Origin: an uncultured Variovorax sp.
GTDB taxonomy: Bacteria; Pseudomonadota; Gammaproteobacteria; Burkholderiales; Burkholderiaceae
Direction: 5' to 3'
DNA: 19,255 nucleotides
Assembly: GCA_946478645.1 (NCBI GenBank)
Contig: CAMLCW010000056.1
Span: 1-19,255 of the forward strand
The position numbers were made by a program, and so were the translations under genes. This document shows, in pieces, positions 8,295 through 16,555 of this stretch. Position 1 is the first letter of the stretch; each line of letters opens with the position of its first letter. Under the pieces are notes generated by a model. That model had not been told where the DNA came from. It did no database searches and saw nothing but the letters and a program-made list of their open reading frames with translations.

Positions 8295-9644
8295 CTACTG
8301 GCCCGACGGCCAGGTCTCGGGCACCTCGCCATCCTGCGGTTCCGCCTCGCGCGCGAGCGGATCGACCGCGCGCGTGCGGTCGATGTGCACCAGCGCATCG
8401 AACTGCACCGGGAGCCGCGCGAAGAAATAGTGGCTCTGGCGTTCGGTCTCGGGGCGGTAGATGACGCCGATGGCGCGCTCGAGCCTCGGCTCGCGCAAGG
8501 CGAAAAAGTGGCTTCCTTCGCGGCCGAGCGGCAGCATGAAGCGTGCGAGGCCGGTCTCGTGCATCAGGCCTTCGTAACTGTCGGCCCGCGCCGGAACGAC
8601 CTGCTTGCGTTCGGCCGGCCCGCCCCAGTCGGAGGCGGCCATCACTGTGCCGGCGTGGGTGGTGAAGCCCACGAGCACCGCGTCGCGGCCCTGGCGTTCG
8701 CGCACCAGCTGGCCCACGTTGAGCTCGCCGCGCTGCTCGCCCATTTCGGTGGCGCGCGCGTCGCCGAGGTGCGAGTTGTGGGCCCAGACCACGATCTTCG
8801 GCCGTTCGCGGCCGCGCCAGAGGTGGCGCTCGATCTCGCCGAGGGTCTCCACCATGTGCCGGTCGCGCAGGTTCCATGAGGACACGTCGCTCTGGTACAT
8901 GGTGCGGTAGTAGGCCTCGGCGTTGCGGATGAGCCGCGCGTTCTGCTCGGCGTCGAAGGCGTCTTCGCCGGCGGCCGGGTCGCCGTGGTGCGCCGCTTCC
9001 GCGGCGGCGCTGCGCAGGCGCACGAGCATCTCGACCACTTCCTTCTGGCACGACGGCGTGTTGCCGAGCCCGGCCGTGAGGCCGTAGACCTGGCCGCCGT
9101 CGCCCACGCGGTCGAAGCAGCCGTAGCGTTCGCGCGCCAGCCGCGCGCCTTCGGCATCGGTGCGGTCGAAATAACCGAGCACCGCTTCGATGGAACCGTG
9201 CAGGCTGTAGAGGTCGAGGCCGTAGAAACCGGTCTTACCCTGCGGCGGCCCGGCCTCGTTGAAGGCGCGCTGCCATTCGACGAAGCGCGCCACCTCCCGG
9301 TTGCGCCACATCCAGGTGGGAAAGCGCGTGAAGCCGGCAAGTGCTTCGTCCGCGCTCGCGTCATCGCCGAGGCCGCGCACGTAGCGGTTCACGCGCCAGG
9401 CGTCAGGCCAGTCGCCTTCGACCGCCACGGCGCTGAAGCCTCTTTCGGTGAACAGGCGCCGGGTGATGGCGGCGCGCTCGGCATAGAACTCGTGCGTGCC
9501 GTGCGAGGCTTCGCCGAGCAGCACGTAGTGGGCATCGCCGATGCGCTGGAGCAGGGCATCGTGGTCGTGTGCCGAGCCGTCCATGGGGTGCGCGGCGGCA
9601 CGCACCGCCTCGGCATCCTGCTGCATCTTCTTCGACGGGTCCAT
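8295..9644 (-). CDS. Erythromycin esterase family protein (EreA/EreB-like fold)
   Basis: A 449-aa member of the erythromycin esterase family (PF05139). Seen: LLGEASHGTHEFY (42-54) with the family residues E45 and H48, a conserved glutamate in VAVEGDWPD (E76), and VVWAHNSHLGD (285-295) with H289 and H292. Characterised relatives hydrolyse the macrolide lactone, but many chromosomal members are uncharacterised and not resistance genes. The real substrate here is unknown. The length is usual for the family. AGGAG precedes the ATG by about 8 nt. It follows the phosphoribosyltransferase gene by 27 bp and is probably the last gene of the hsp20-hsp20-PRTase-esterase unit. Its 3' end converges with the alpha-glucosidase gene, with 19 bp between the stops. 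A role in stress-linked metabolite or cell-envelope processing is only an inference from the neighbours. Confidence 0.9.
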   Translation of the reverse strand: MDPSKKMQQDAEAVRAAAHPMDGSAHDHDALLQRIGDAHYVLLGEASHGTHEFYAERAAITRRLFTERGFSAVAVEGDWPDAWRVNRYVRGLGDDASADEALAGFTRFPTWMWRNREVARFVEWQRAFNEAGPPQGKTGFYGLDLYSLHGSIEAVLGYFDRTDAEGARLARERYGCFDRVGDGGQVYGLTAGLGNTPSCQKEVVEMLVRLRSAAAEAAHHGDPAAGEDAFDAEQNARLIRNAEAYYRTMYQSDVSSWNLRDRHMVETLGEIERHLWRGRERPKIVVWAHNSHLGDARATEMGEQRGELNVGQLVRERQGRDAVLVGFTTHAGTVMAASDWGGPAERKQVVPARADSYEGLMHETGLARFMLPLGREGSHFFALREPRLERAIGVIYRPETERQSHYFFARLPVQFDALVHIDRTRAVDPLAREAEPQDGEVPETWPSGQ

Positions 9645-9671
9645 GGATGGCGCTCCTGCGTTCGCGGTTTC

Positions 9672-10343
9672 TCAGGGCGAGAGCGCGCCGTGGCGGTGGT
9701 GGGCCGCGTCGTCGAGCAGTGCGCAGACTTCCTCGTCGGTGGTCTGCGAGAAATCGACGTACCAGCGTCCGACGCCCAGGAACGATTCCGGCACTTGCGC
9801 GCAGACCACCTCGTCGGCCTCGCGGCGCAGCAGTTCGCAGGCTTCCGCCGATGCGACCGGCACCGCCACCACGGTCCGCGCGGGCTGCTGGCGGCGCACT
9901 GCGCGCACTGCAGCGAGCATGGTCGAGCCGGTCGCGAGGCCGTCGTCGACCAGGATGACGGTGCGCCCGTGCAGCGCGGGGGGCGGGCGGCCGCGGCGGT
10001 AGGTGCGTTCGCGCCGCGCGAGCTCGCGCTGCTCGCGGGCTACAACGTTTTCAATGTCGCTGCGGGAGATGCCGAGTTCGTGCACGACCCGCGCATCGAG
10101 CCACTGCTCGCCACCGCTGGCGATGGCGCCCATGGCGTACTCCTCGTTCCAGGGAATACCGAGCTTGCGGACCATGAACACGTCAAGCGGGGCTTCGAGT
10201 GCCCGGGCCACTTCATGCGCCACCGGTGTGCCGCCGCGCGGCAGCGCCAGCACGACCACGCCGGCTTGCCCGGCGTAGCCGCCCAGTTCTTCTGCCAGCC
10301 TGCGGCCGGCGTCCCTGCGGTCACGGAAGCGTTCGAAGGCCAT
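9672..10343 (-). CDS. Phosphoribosyltransferase-domain protein (type I PRTase fold)
   Basis: A 223-aa protein with the PRPP-binding signature VILVDDGLATGSTM (129-142), preceded by LALPRGGTPVAHEVA (32-46) and followed by a Pribosyltran-type core. The N-terminal pattern FRDRRDAGRRLAEEL and DVFMVRKLGIPWNEEYAMGAIASGG (split here: DVFMVRKLGIPWNE, then EYAMGAIASGG) match the stand-alone PRTase family that occurs beside or fused to erythromycin esterase domains in other bacteria. The acceptor base or other substrate is unknown. The gene lies 134 bp downstream of the second hsp20 gene and 27 bp before the esterase gene. The Shine-Dalgarno-like G run before the ATG partly lies in a small hairpin. Function beyond the fold cannot be stated. 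Confidence 0.88.
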   Translation of the reverse strand: MAFERFRDRRDAGRRLAEELGGYAGQAGVVVLALPRGGTPVAHEVARALEAPLDVFMVRKLGIPWNEEYAMGAIASGGEQWLDARVVHELGISRSDIENVVAREQRELARRERTYRRGRPPPALHGRTVILVDDGLATGSTMLAAVRAVRRQQPARTVVAVPVASAEACELLRREADEVVCAQVPESFLGVGRWYVDFSQTTDEEVCALLDDAAHHRHGALSP

Positions 10344-10354
10344 GTCCGGCGTCC

Positions 10355-10367
10355 CCCATCCAATGGG
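10355..10367 (-). other. Small hairpin just upstream of the phosphoribosyltransferase start
   Basis: CCCAT-TGG-ATGGG on the minus strand forms a 5-bp stem with a 3-nt loop. Its 3' arm runs into the G-rich stretch (GGGGGA) that is the only Shine-Dalgarno candidate for the ATG at 10343. The stem could dampen translation of the PRTase relative to the upstream hsp20 genes. It is short and could be chance. Confidence 0.25.
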
Positions 10368-10433
10368 CTTGTTCGTCGGACCACCTTATCCCGCCGCCGG
10401 GCCGCCGGTGTAGGGCGAGGCGCACATCGGCGT

Positions 10434-10457
10434 AGGCGCCCGCTGCCACGGGCGCCT
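10434..10457 (-). other. Perfect GC-rich inverted repeat after the second hsp20 gene
   Basis: AGGCGCCCG and CGGGCGCCT are perfect 9-bp arms around a 6-nt loop, beginning about 20 nt after the hsp20 stop on the minus strand. A 12-bp palindrome CCTGCCGGCAGG (10455-10466) abuts it. No U tract follows in either direction, so it is not a standard intrinsic terminator. It may be an mRNA 3'-end stabiliser or partial attenuator separating the highly expressed hsp20 pair from the PRTase and esterase genes. Confidence 0.45.
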
Positions 10458-10477
10458 GCCGGCAGGTTCACGGCTTT

Positions 10478-10909
10478 TCAGGCCGCCTGGATCTCGATGC
10501 GGCGCGGCTGCGCGTGCTGTGCCTTCGGGATGCGCAGCTTGAGCACGCCCTGCGACAGCTCGGCCGTGATCGCGGCCGTGTCGAGCTCCTTGCTGAGCGT
10601 GAAGACGCGGCGGAAGCGCGCCAGACCCACTTCGGTGTGGCTCGACGACAAGCCCTCGGGCACCGAGATGTCGGACTCGGCGTCGATGGTCAGCGTGTCC
10701 GACGCGACGTGCAGGCCCAGCTTGTCGCGCGAGACGCCCGGCAGGTCGGCGTACAGCGTGATGCCGCCGCTGTCCTCGATCACGTCCACGGGCGGGGTCA
10801 GCGCCGCATCGCTGTAGCGGGCGTCGTTGCCGCGGGCGATCTCCTTCGAGGCCGATGGTTGCTGGTGCTGCTGCTCGGCCACGCGGTTCGATGGGGTGGT
10901 GTCGTTCAT
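10478..10909 (-). CDS. Small heat-shock protein, Hsp20/alpha-crystallin family (second of pair)
   Basis: ATP-independent holdase chaperone, 143 aa, that would bind unfolding proteins in large oligomers. Seen: a polar, Gln/Ser-rich N-terminal arm (1-37); an alpha-crystallin domain at about 38-128 with PPVDVIED, YADLPGVSRDKL, FRRVFTL and the family signature ELSQGVLKLRIPK (117-129); and a C-terminal IxI anchor (IEI, 138-140) needed for oligomer assembly. AAAGGAGAA lies about 6 nt upstream of the ATG, a strong ribosome binding site. It starts 37 bp after the first hsp20 gene and is surely co-transcribed with it from the RpoH-like promoter at 11453-11485. The two paralogues differ strongly in their N-terminal arms, as in sHSP pairs that form mixed oligomers. 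Confidence 0.96.
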   Translation of the reverse strand: MNDTTPSNRVAEQQHQQPSASKEIARGNDARYSDAALTPPVDVIEDSGGITLYADLPGVSRDKLGLHVASDTLTIDAESDISVPEGLSSSHTEVGLARFRRVFTLSKELDTAAITAELSQGVLKLRIPKAQHAQPRRIEIQAA

Positions 10910-10946
10910 GGTCGTTCTCCTTTCTGGCCTGGTTCAGCCTGCCTTG

Positions 10947-11384
10947 TCATTGAACGGTAATGCGCCGCGGCTGCGACGAGGCGCGGCGCTGCACGGTGAT
11001 GTGCAGCACGCCGTCGCGGTACCTGGCGCTGACGGCGTCGGGGTCGGCATCGTCGGGCAGGGTCAGCACCCGGCGGAAGCTGCCTTCGAAGCGCTCGTTG
11101 ATGTGGACCGCGGCCTTGGCGTCGGCTTCGGGCAGCGCGGGTGCGCGCTGGCCCGCGATCGAGAGCAGCCCGCGCTCGAGGTGGACCTCGAGGCTGGACG
11201 GCTCGACGCCCGGCGCGAACGCGTAGATCTCGATGGTCTGCGGCGTGCCGCCGACATTCAGCGCCGGAAAGCCGTTGCGGGCGAAGCCGCGGATGGTGGG
11301 GGACAGATCGAAGGCCTGCTGCATCTCGCGCTGCAGGCGATCCATCTCGGCGAACATGTCGCGCGGAAACAGGGATCGGTACAT
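10947..11384 (-). CDS. Small heat-shock protein, Hsp20/alpha-crystallin family (first of pair)
   Basis: Holdase chaperone of 145 aa. Seen: an amphipathic N-terminal arm with DMFAEMDRLQREMQQAF (9-25), an alpha-crystallin domain at about 41-132 (FPALNVGGTPQTIEIYAFAPGV, starting at 39 with the key residues split across two strands; SLEVHLERGLLSIAGQR; RYRDGVLHITVQRR at 121-134) and a C-terminal I-x-V anchor (ITV, 142-144). GGAGGT lies 6 nt before the ATG. It is the promoter-proximal gene of the minus-strand stress unit, directly behind an RpoH-type promoter and a 9-bp leader hairpin, so strong heat induction is expected. Confidence 0.96.
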   Translation of the reverse strand: MYRSLFPRDMFAEMDRLQREMQQAFDLSPTIRGFARNGFPALNVGGTPQTIEIYAFAPGVEPSSLEVHLERGLLSIAGQRAPALPEADAKAAVHINERFEGSFRRVLTLPDDADPDAVSARYRDGVLHITVQRRASSQPRRITVQ

Positions 11385-11419
11385 GGCGAAACCTCCATTC
11401 GAAACAAGGGTTGGACGCT

Positions 11420-11442
11420 GCGCCGGAGGCCCGCTCCGGCGC
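11420..11442 (-). promoter_or_regulatory. Perfect 9-bp hairpin in the hsp20 5' leader
   Basis: GCGCCGGAG and CTCCGGCGC pair perfectly around a 5-nt loop. The hairpin lies a few nt after the transcription start predicted from the RpoH-like promoter and 35 nt upstream of the first hsp20 ATG. The loop and 3' arm contain CCUCC, the exact complement of the GGAGG Shine-Dalgarno of that gene, so two mutually exclusive pairings are possible. This could be mRNA stabilisation or temperature-sensitive control; the sequence does not decide between them. Confidence 0.45.
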
Positions 11443-11452
11443 TTCCGTCTTG

Positions 11453-11485
11453 CGAAATAGGCGCCGCGACCTTCTTTTCAAGAGG
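11453..11485 (-). promoter_or_regulatory. Sigma-32 (RpoH)-type promoter for the hsp20-hsp20-PRTase-esterase unit
   Basis: Minus strand reads CCTCTTGAA (11485-11477), 15 bp, then CCTATTTCG (11461-11453). Against the RpoH consensus CTTGAAA / CCCATnT, the -35 CTTGAAA is perfect, the -10 CCTATTT matches 6 of 7, and the spacing between these cores is 14 bp, within the normal range. Start of transcription would be near 11448, giving a leader of about 60 nt. The position directly in front of two sHSP genes strongly supports the call. Confidence 0.8.
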
Positions 11486-11564
11486 GTTTGTTGTTGCCGT
11501 TTGCAGCCGTTCGCGTGCATGCTATGGCGCCGTGCAGCGCGGCAGAAAAATCCAATCTGCAGAT

Positions 11565-11597
11565 CCTCTTGAAGGCTTGGCTGGAAGACCTATTTCG
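11565..11597 (+). promoter_or_regulatory. Second sigma-32 (RpoH)-type promoter, facing the 118-aa gene and the DUF1488 gene
   Basis: Plus strand reads CCTCTTGAA (11565-11573), 15 bp, CCTATTTCG (11589-11597). Both 9-mers and the spacer length are identical to the hsp20 promoter on the other strand, while the spacer sequence differs. Start would be near 11602, with about 45 nt of leader before the ATG at 11647. A 10-bp palindrome ATCTGCAGAT (11555-11564) ends directly before the -35 block and may be an operator or chance. Confidence 0.7.
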
Positions 11598-11646
11598 ATG
11601 CTCGTCGAACCGTCAATCGTCATTCCAAACCCCAAGGAGATTTGCC

Positions 11647-12003
11647 ATGCCGATGGAACTGCTCAAGCAGATCGCCGTATCCCGGCTTCCGATGTCGTTT
11701 CGCACGCCGAAGGAGATCGACGAGGTCCGGATCCTCCGCCAGGCCGGGCTCGTGATCGCCTTCGTGCCGGCACCCGCCGATCCGCTGACGCTCTCGGGCG
11801 CAGAGCCTGCCGCCCAGGTCCTCGCCATCACCGAGAAAGGGCGCGAGGAACTCGCGCGGATCCACTACCCCGGCGAGCTGCCGCGCGGTCCTTCGCACCG
11901 GGCGGGCTGGAAGGATCTGCTCGCGGGCGCACGCTTCAGCCGGAAATTGCGGCAAGTCTTGCCGGTTTCCGGCCACGATTCGCACCAATCGCAGCGGATG
12001 TAG
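11647..12003 (+). CDS. Conserved-looking small protein of unknown function, possible winged-helix fold
   Basis: A 118-aa basic protein I do not recognise by name. The start at 11647 is chosen over the longer open frame (from 11488) because AAGGAGA lies 6 nt upstream and the longer version would begin upstream of the RpoH-type promoter. Visible features: MPMELLKQIAVSRLPMSFRT at the N-terminus, then IDEVRILRQAGLVIAFVP and AAQVLAITEKGREELARIHYPGE. The order 'helix-LRQAGLV-variable-xVLAITEKGREEL' resembles the recognition helix, wing and following helix of winged-helix regulators (compare YxLTEKGxxxL), which is an inference from pattern only. The C-terminal tail (about 85-118) is Arg/Lys/His-rich. 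It is expressed from a heat-shock-type promoter divergent from hsp20 and is followed after 90 bp by the DUF1488 gene. Confidence 0.8.
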   Translation: MPMELLKQIAVSRLPMSFRTPKEIDEVRILRQAGLVIAFVPAPADPLTLSGAEPAAQVLAITEKGREELARIHYPGELPRGPSHRAGWKDLLAGARFSRKLRQVLPVSGHDSHQSQRM

Positions 12004-12093
12004 GCGGCATCCTTCCTCAACTCGCGCGGAAATCCATCGCCTGCCGAGGTCCATCCCGCGCTGAATCCAGTCGCGCATCAACAGGAGACAGAC

Positions 12094-12411
12094 ATGGATT
12101 TCGAGGGCATCTACTGCTTTGACACCGCCACCGTCCGCTTCGCGATCTACCCGGACGGGCCCGAGGGCGCGCGGATCATCGCCCAGATCTCGGAGGAGAC
12201 GCTGCACGACGTGTTCGGCACCCGCGACCTGGGCGACCGCCTGATCGAGACGTGCAGGACGCACTTCGACGCGATCGGCGGCGCCGCGAAACGGCGCTAC
12301 CGCGCCAACCCGCACCAGGCCATCGTCCTGACGGTGCGCGATTTCTCCCTGCGCAGCGCCGACGCGGCGTCACCCGTGGTTTCGATACATCAAGAATTAG
12401 TCACAACGTGA
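12094..12411 (+). CDS. DUF1488 family protein
   Basis: A 105-aa small soluble protein. The core VRFAIYPDGPEG...IIAQISEETLHDVFG (about 14-42), a middle helix DRLIETCRTHFDAIGGAAKRRY (about 48-69) and a final strand IVLTVRDF (about 76-83) match the DUF1488 pattern (short beta hairpin, helix beginning S-x-E-x-L, helix ending near the conserved A-x-x-x-Y, strand ending in DF). Function is not known for the family. AGGAGA lies 5 nt before the ATG. It probably shares the RpoH-type transcript with the 118-aa gene 90 bp upstream. Its TGA stop lies inside a CRP/FNR-like palindrome preceding glgB. Confidence 0.82.
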   Translation: MDFEGIYCFDTATVRFAIYPDGPEGARIIAQISEETLHDVFGTRDLGDRLIETCRTHFDAIGGAAKRRYRANPHQAIVLTVRDFSLRSADAASPVVSIHQELVTT

Positions 12412-12422
12412 TGTAAATCACG
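12407..12422. promoter_or_regulatory. CRP/FNR-superfamily-type palindromic site
   Basis: CGTGAT-GTAA-ATCACG is a perfect 16-bp inverted repeat. It contains GTGA-N6-TCAC, the core of CRP-class sites, and TGAT-N4-ATCA, the core of FNR-class sites. It overlaps the DUF1488 stop codon and lies about 160 bp upstream of glgB. No convincing -10/-35 pair could be placed behind it, so which promoter it serves is open. Confidence 0.45.
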
Positions 12423-12568
12423 ATGCATGGCGTGCGGTGCGAGCATCTTTCCGACATGCAGAGAAGGCCCCGCCTCCTGGGCCGTATGGTGTGGGTTCTG
12501 TAAATTCTGTTCAGGTTTTGTGAAGCGTCTGCGTGCTTTTTGTACGCCGGCTCGCAATCCTATTTTCA

Positions 12569-12574
12569 GGGAGG
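12569..12574 (+). promoter_or_regulatory. glgB: Shine-Dalgarno that selects the glgB start
   Basis: GGGAGG lies 7 nt before the GTG at 12582 but only 1 nt before the in-frame ATG at 12576. Normal spacing favours GTG as the initiation codon. A TTG at 12540 has no ribosome binding site. Confidence 0.6.
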
Positions 12575-12581
12575 AATGCTG

Positions 12582-14476
<1,895 letters not shown>

Positions 14477-14480
<4 letters not shown>

Positions 14481-16546
14481 GCAAGAAAAAAGTTTCCGTT
14501 ACCGCCGCCACCATCTCCCAGACCGTCGCCAACACCGTCGCACCCGAAATCACCGATGGCGCACGCCGCGCCGTGATCGACGCCGTGCTGCCGTCGGTGG
14601 ACCACGGCCGCTTTCCGGTCAAGTGCGTCGCCGGCGAAAAGCTGCGCGTGACCGCGCACTGCTTCACCGACGGCCACGACGTCCTGCGCGCCAACCTCTG
14701 CTGGCGCGCCGAAGGGCAGGCCGAGTTCCGCGAGGTGCCGATGACGCCGCTCGTCAACGACGTGTGGGAAGCCTTCATCACGCCGCCGTCGCTCGGCCGC
14801 TACGGCTACACCGTGGTCGCATGGGTCGATCCGTTCGAATCGTGGCGCCATGAGCTGACACGCCGTGTCGACGCGGAGGATGTGCGCATCGCGCTGCAGG
14901 TGGGTGCGCAAGAGATCACCGCGGCCGCAGAGCGCGCTGACGGTGCCGACCGCAAGGCGCTCGCGGCCTGGGCCAAGGAACTCGACGCACTGGCCCGCGA
15001 CGCCAGCGCGCAGGTTCCGGCGCTCAAGGCGCTGGCACTCGACGAGGAGCGGACGGCGCTGGCCCGCCGCTACCCCGACCGGCGCCACGAGGTGCGCTTC
15101 GCGATCGAACTGCCGCTCGATGCCGAACGCGAGCGCGCGCGCTTCAGCACCTGGTACGAGCTCTTTCCGCGCTCCACCAGCGCCACGCCGGGCGTGCACG
15201 GCACCTTCAAGGACGTCGAGCGTCGGCTGCCGGCGATTGCCGCCATGGGCTTCGACGTGCTCTATTTCCCGCCGATCCACCCGATCGGGCGGATTCAGCG
15301 CAAGGGGCCGAACAACGCGCTGACCCATGGTCCCGACGACGTGGGCAGCCCCTGGGCCATCGGCGCCGAGGAGGGCGGCCACAAGTCGATCCTGCCGGCG
15401 CTCGGCACGCCCGAGGATTTCCGCCATTTGCGCGAAGAGGCCGAGAAGCACGGCATCGAGCTCGCGCTCGACATCGCATTCCAGTGCGCGCCCGACCATC
15501 CGTACGTGAAGGATCACCCCGAGTGGTTCCGCTGGCGTCCCGATGGCACCGTGCAGTACGCCGAAAATCCGCCCAAGAAGTACCAGGACATCTATCCGTT
15601 CAACTTCGAAAGCGAAGACTGGCGTGGCCTGTGGTCCGAGCTGCGCAGCGTGATCGAGCACTGGATCGGGGAGGGCGTGCGCATCTTCCGCGTCGACAAC
15701 CCGCACACCAAGGCCTTCCCCTTCTGGGAGTGGTGCATCGGCGAGATCCGGCGCCAGTACCCCGAAGTGATCTTCCTGGCCGAAGCCTTCACGCGGCCCA
15801 AGGTCATGCACCGGCTCGCGAAGGGCGGCTTCTCGCAGTCGTACACCTACTTCACCTGGCGCAACACCAAGGCCGAGCTCATCGAGTATTTCACCGAGCT
15901 GTCCACCGCGCCGGGCATCGACTATTTCCGCCCGAACGTGTGGCCCAACACGCCCGACATCCTGCACGAGCAGTTGCAGGGCGGCGAGGTCTCGGTCTAC
16001 CAGACCCGGCTGGTGCTGGCGGCAACGCTCGCGGCCAACTACGGCATCTACGGCCCGGCCTACGAACTGCGCGACCACAAGCCGCGCGAGCCCGGCAGCG
16101 AGGAATACCGCGATTCCGAGAAGTACCAGCTGCGCCACTGGAACCACGACGATCCGGAAAGCCTCGCGCCGTTCATCGCGCGCGTGAACCGCATCCGGCG
16201 CGAGAACCCCGCGCTGCAATGGGACCGCACGCTGCGCTTCCTGCCGATCGAGAACGACCAGCTGCTGGCCTACGCCAAGGCGTCGGAAGACGGCCGCAAC
16301 GTGATCGTCACGGTGGTCAACCTCGATCCGCACAACGTGCAGTCGGGCTGGGTCAACCTCGCGCCCAAGAGCCTGGGCATCGAGGCGCACGAGGCGTTCC
16401 AGATGCACGACCTGCTGAGCGGCCAGCGCTTCATGTGGCAGGGCGACTGGCACTACGTGCAGCTCGACCCGCACCGCGTGCCGGCGCACATCTTCGCCGT
16501 GCGGCGCCGGGATGCCGATGGCCGCGATTTCGATTACTTCCTGTGA
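14477..16546 (+). CDS. glgE: Alpha-1,4-glucan:maltose-1-phosphate maltosyltransferase GlgE (GH13_3)
   Basis: Transfers maltosyl units from alpha-maltose-1-phosphate to the non-reducing end of alpha-1,4-glucan, releasing phosphate. 689 aa, the normal GlgE size. Seen: an N-terminal beta domain with FPVKCVAGEKLRVTAHCFTDGHD split as FPVKCVAGEKLRVTA (46-60) and HCFTDGHD (61-68); a helical insert rich in Ala (about 145-195); TWYELFPRS (225-233); FPPIHPIGRIQRKGPNN (264-280); RIFRVDNPHTKAFPFWEW with nucleophile D407; IFLAEAFTRPKVM with acid/base E436; and WPNTPDIL with D494. These are diagnostic of GlgE. The ATG lies in the glgB stop overlap, and treS starts 9 bp after its stop. The N-terminal 20 residues are Lys/Thr/Val-rich and may be disordered. 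Confidence 0.97.
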
Positions 16547-16555
16547 GGGCGCAAG

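Noticed and set aside
8289..8304. GGGCC/GGCCC stem between the converging alpha-glucosidase and esterase genes as a bidirectional terminator
   Set aside because: Only 5 bp, no U tract on either side, and such GC stems are common in this base composition.
8295..9644. Macrolide resistance gene on a mobile element
   Set aside because: Family membership alone does not show macrolide hydrolysis. No mobile-element genes, integron sites or composition change surround it, and it is embedded in a stress operon.
11488..11646. N-terminal extension of the 118-aa protein
   Set aside because: The upstream open frame would start before the RpoH-type promoter and has no ribosome binding site, whereas ATG 11647 has AAGGAGA at ideal spacing.
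12466..12483. GGCCC-N8-GGGCC stem before glgB
   Set aside because: A 5-bp stem with no U tract; too weak to call a terminator or riboswitch.
12559..12565. Third CCTATTT in front of glgB as an RpoH -10 box
   Set aside because: The best -35 candidate (TTTGTAC, 13 bp upstream) matches only 4 of 7, and the start would fall at the Shine-Dalgarno, leaving almost no leader.
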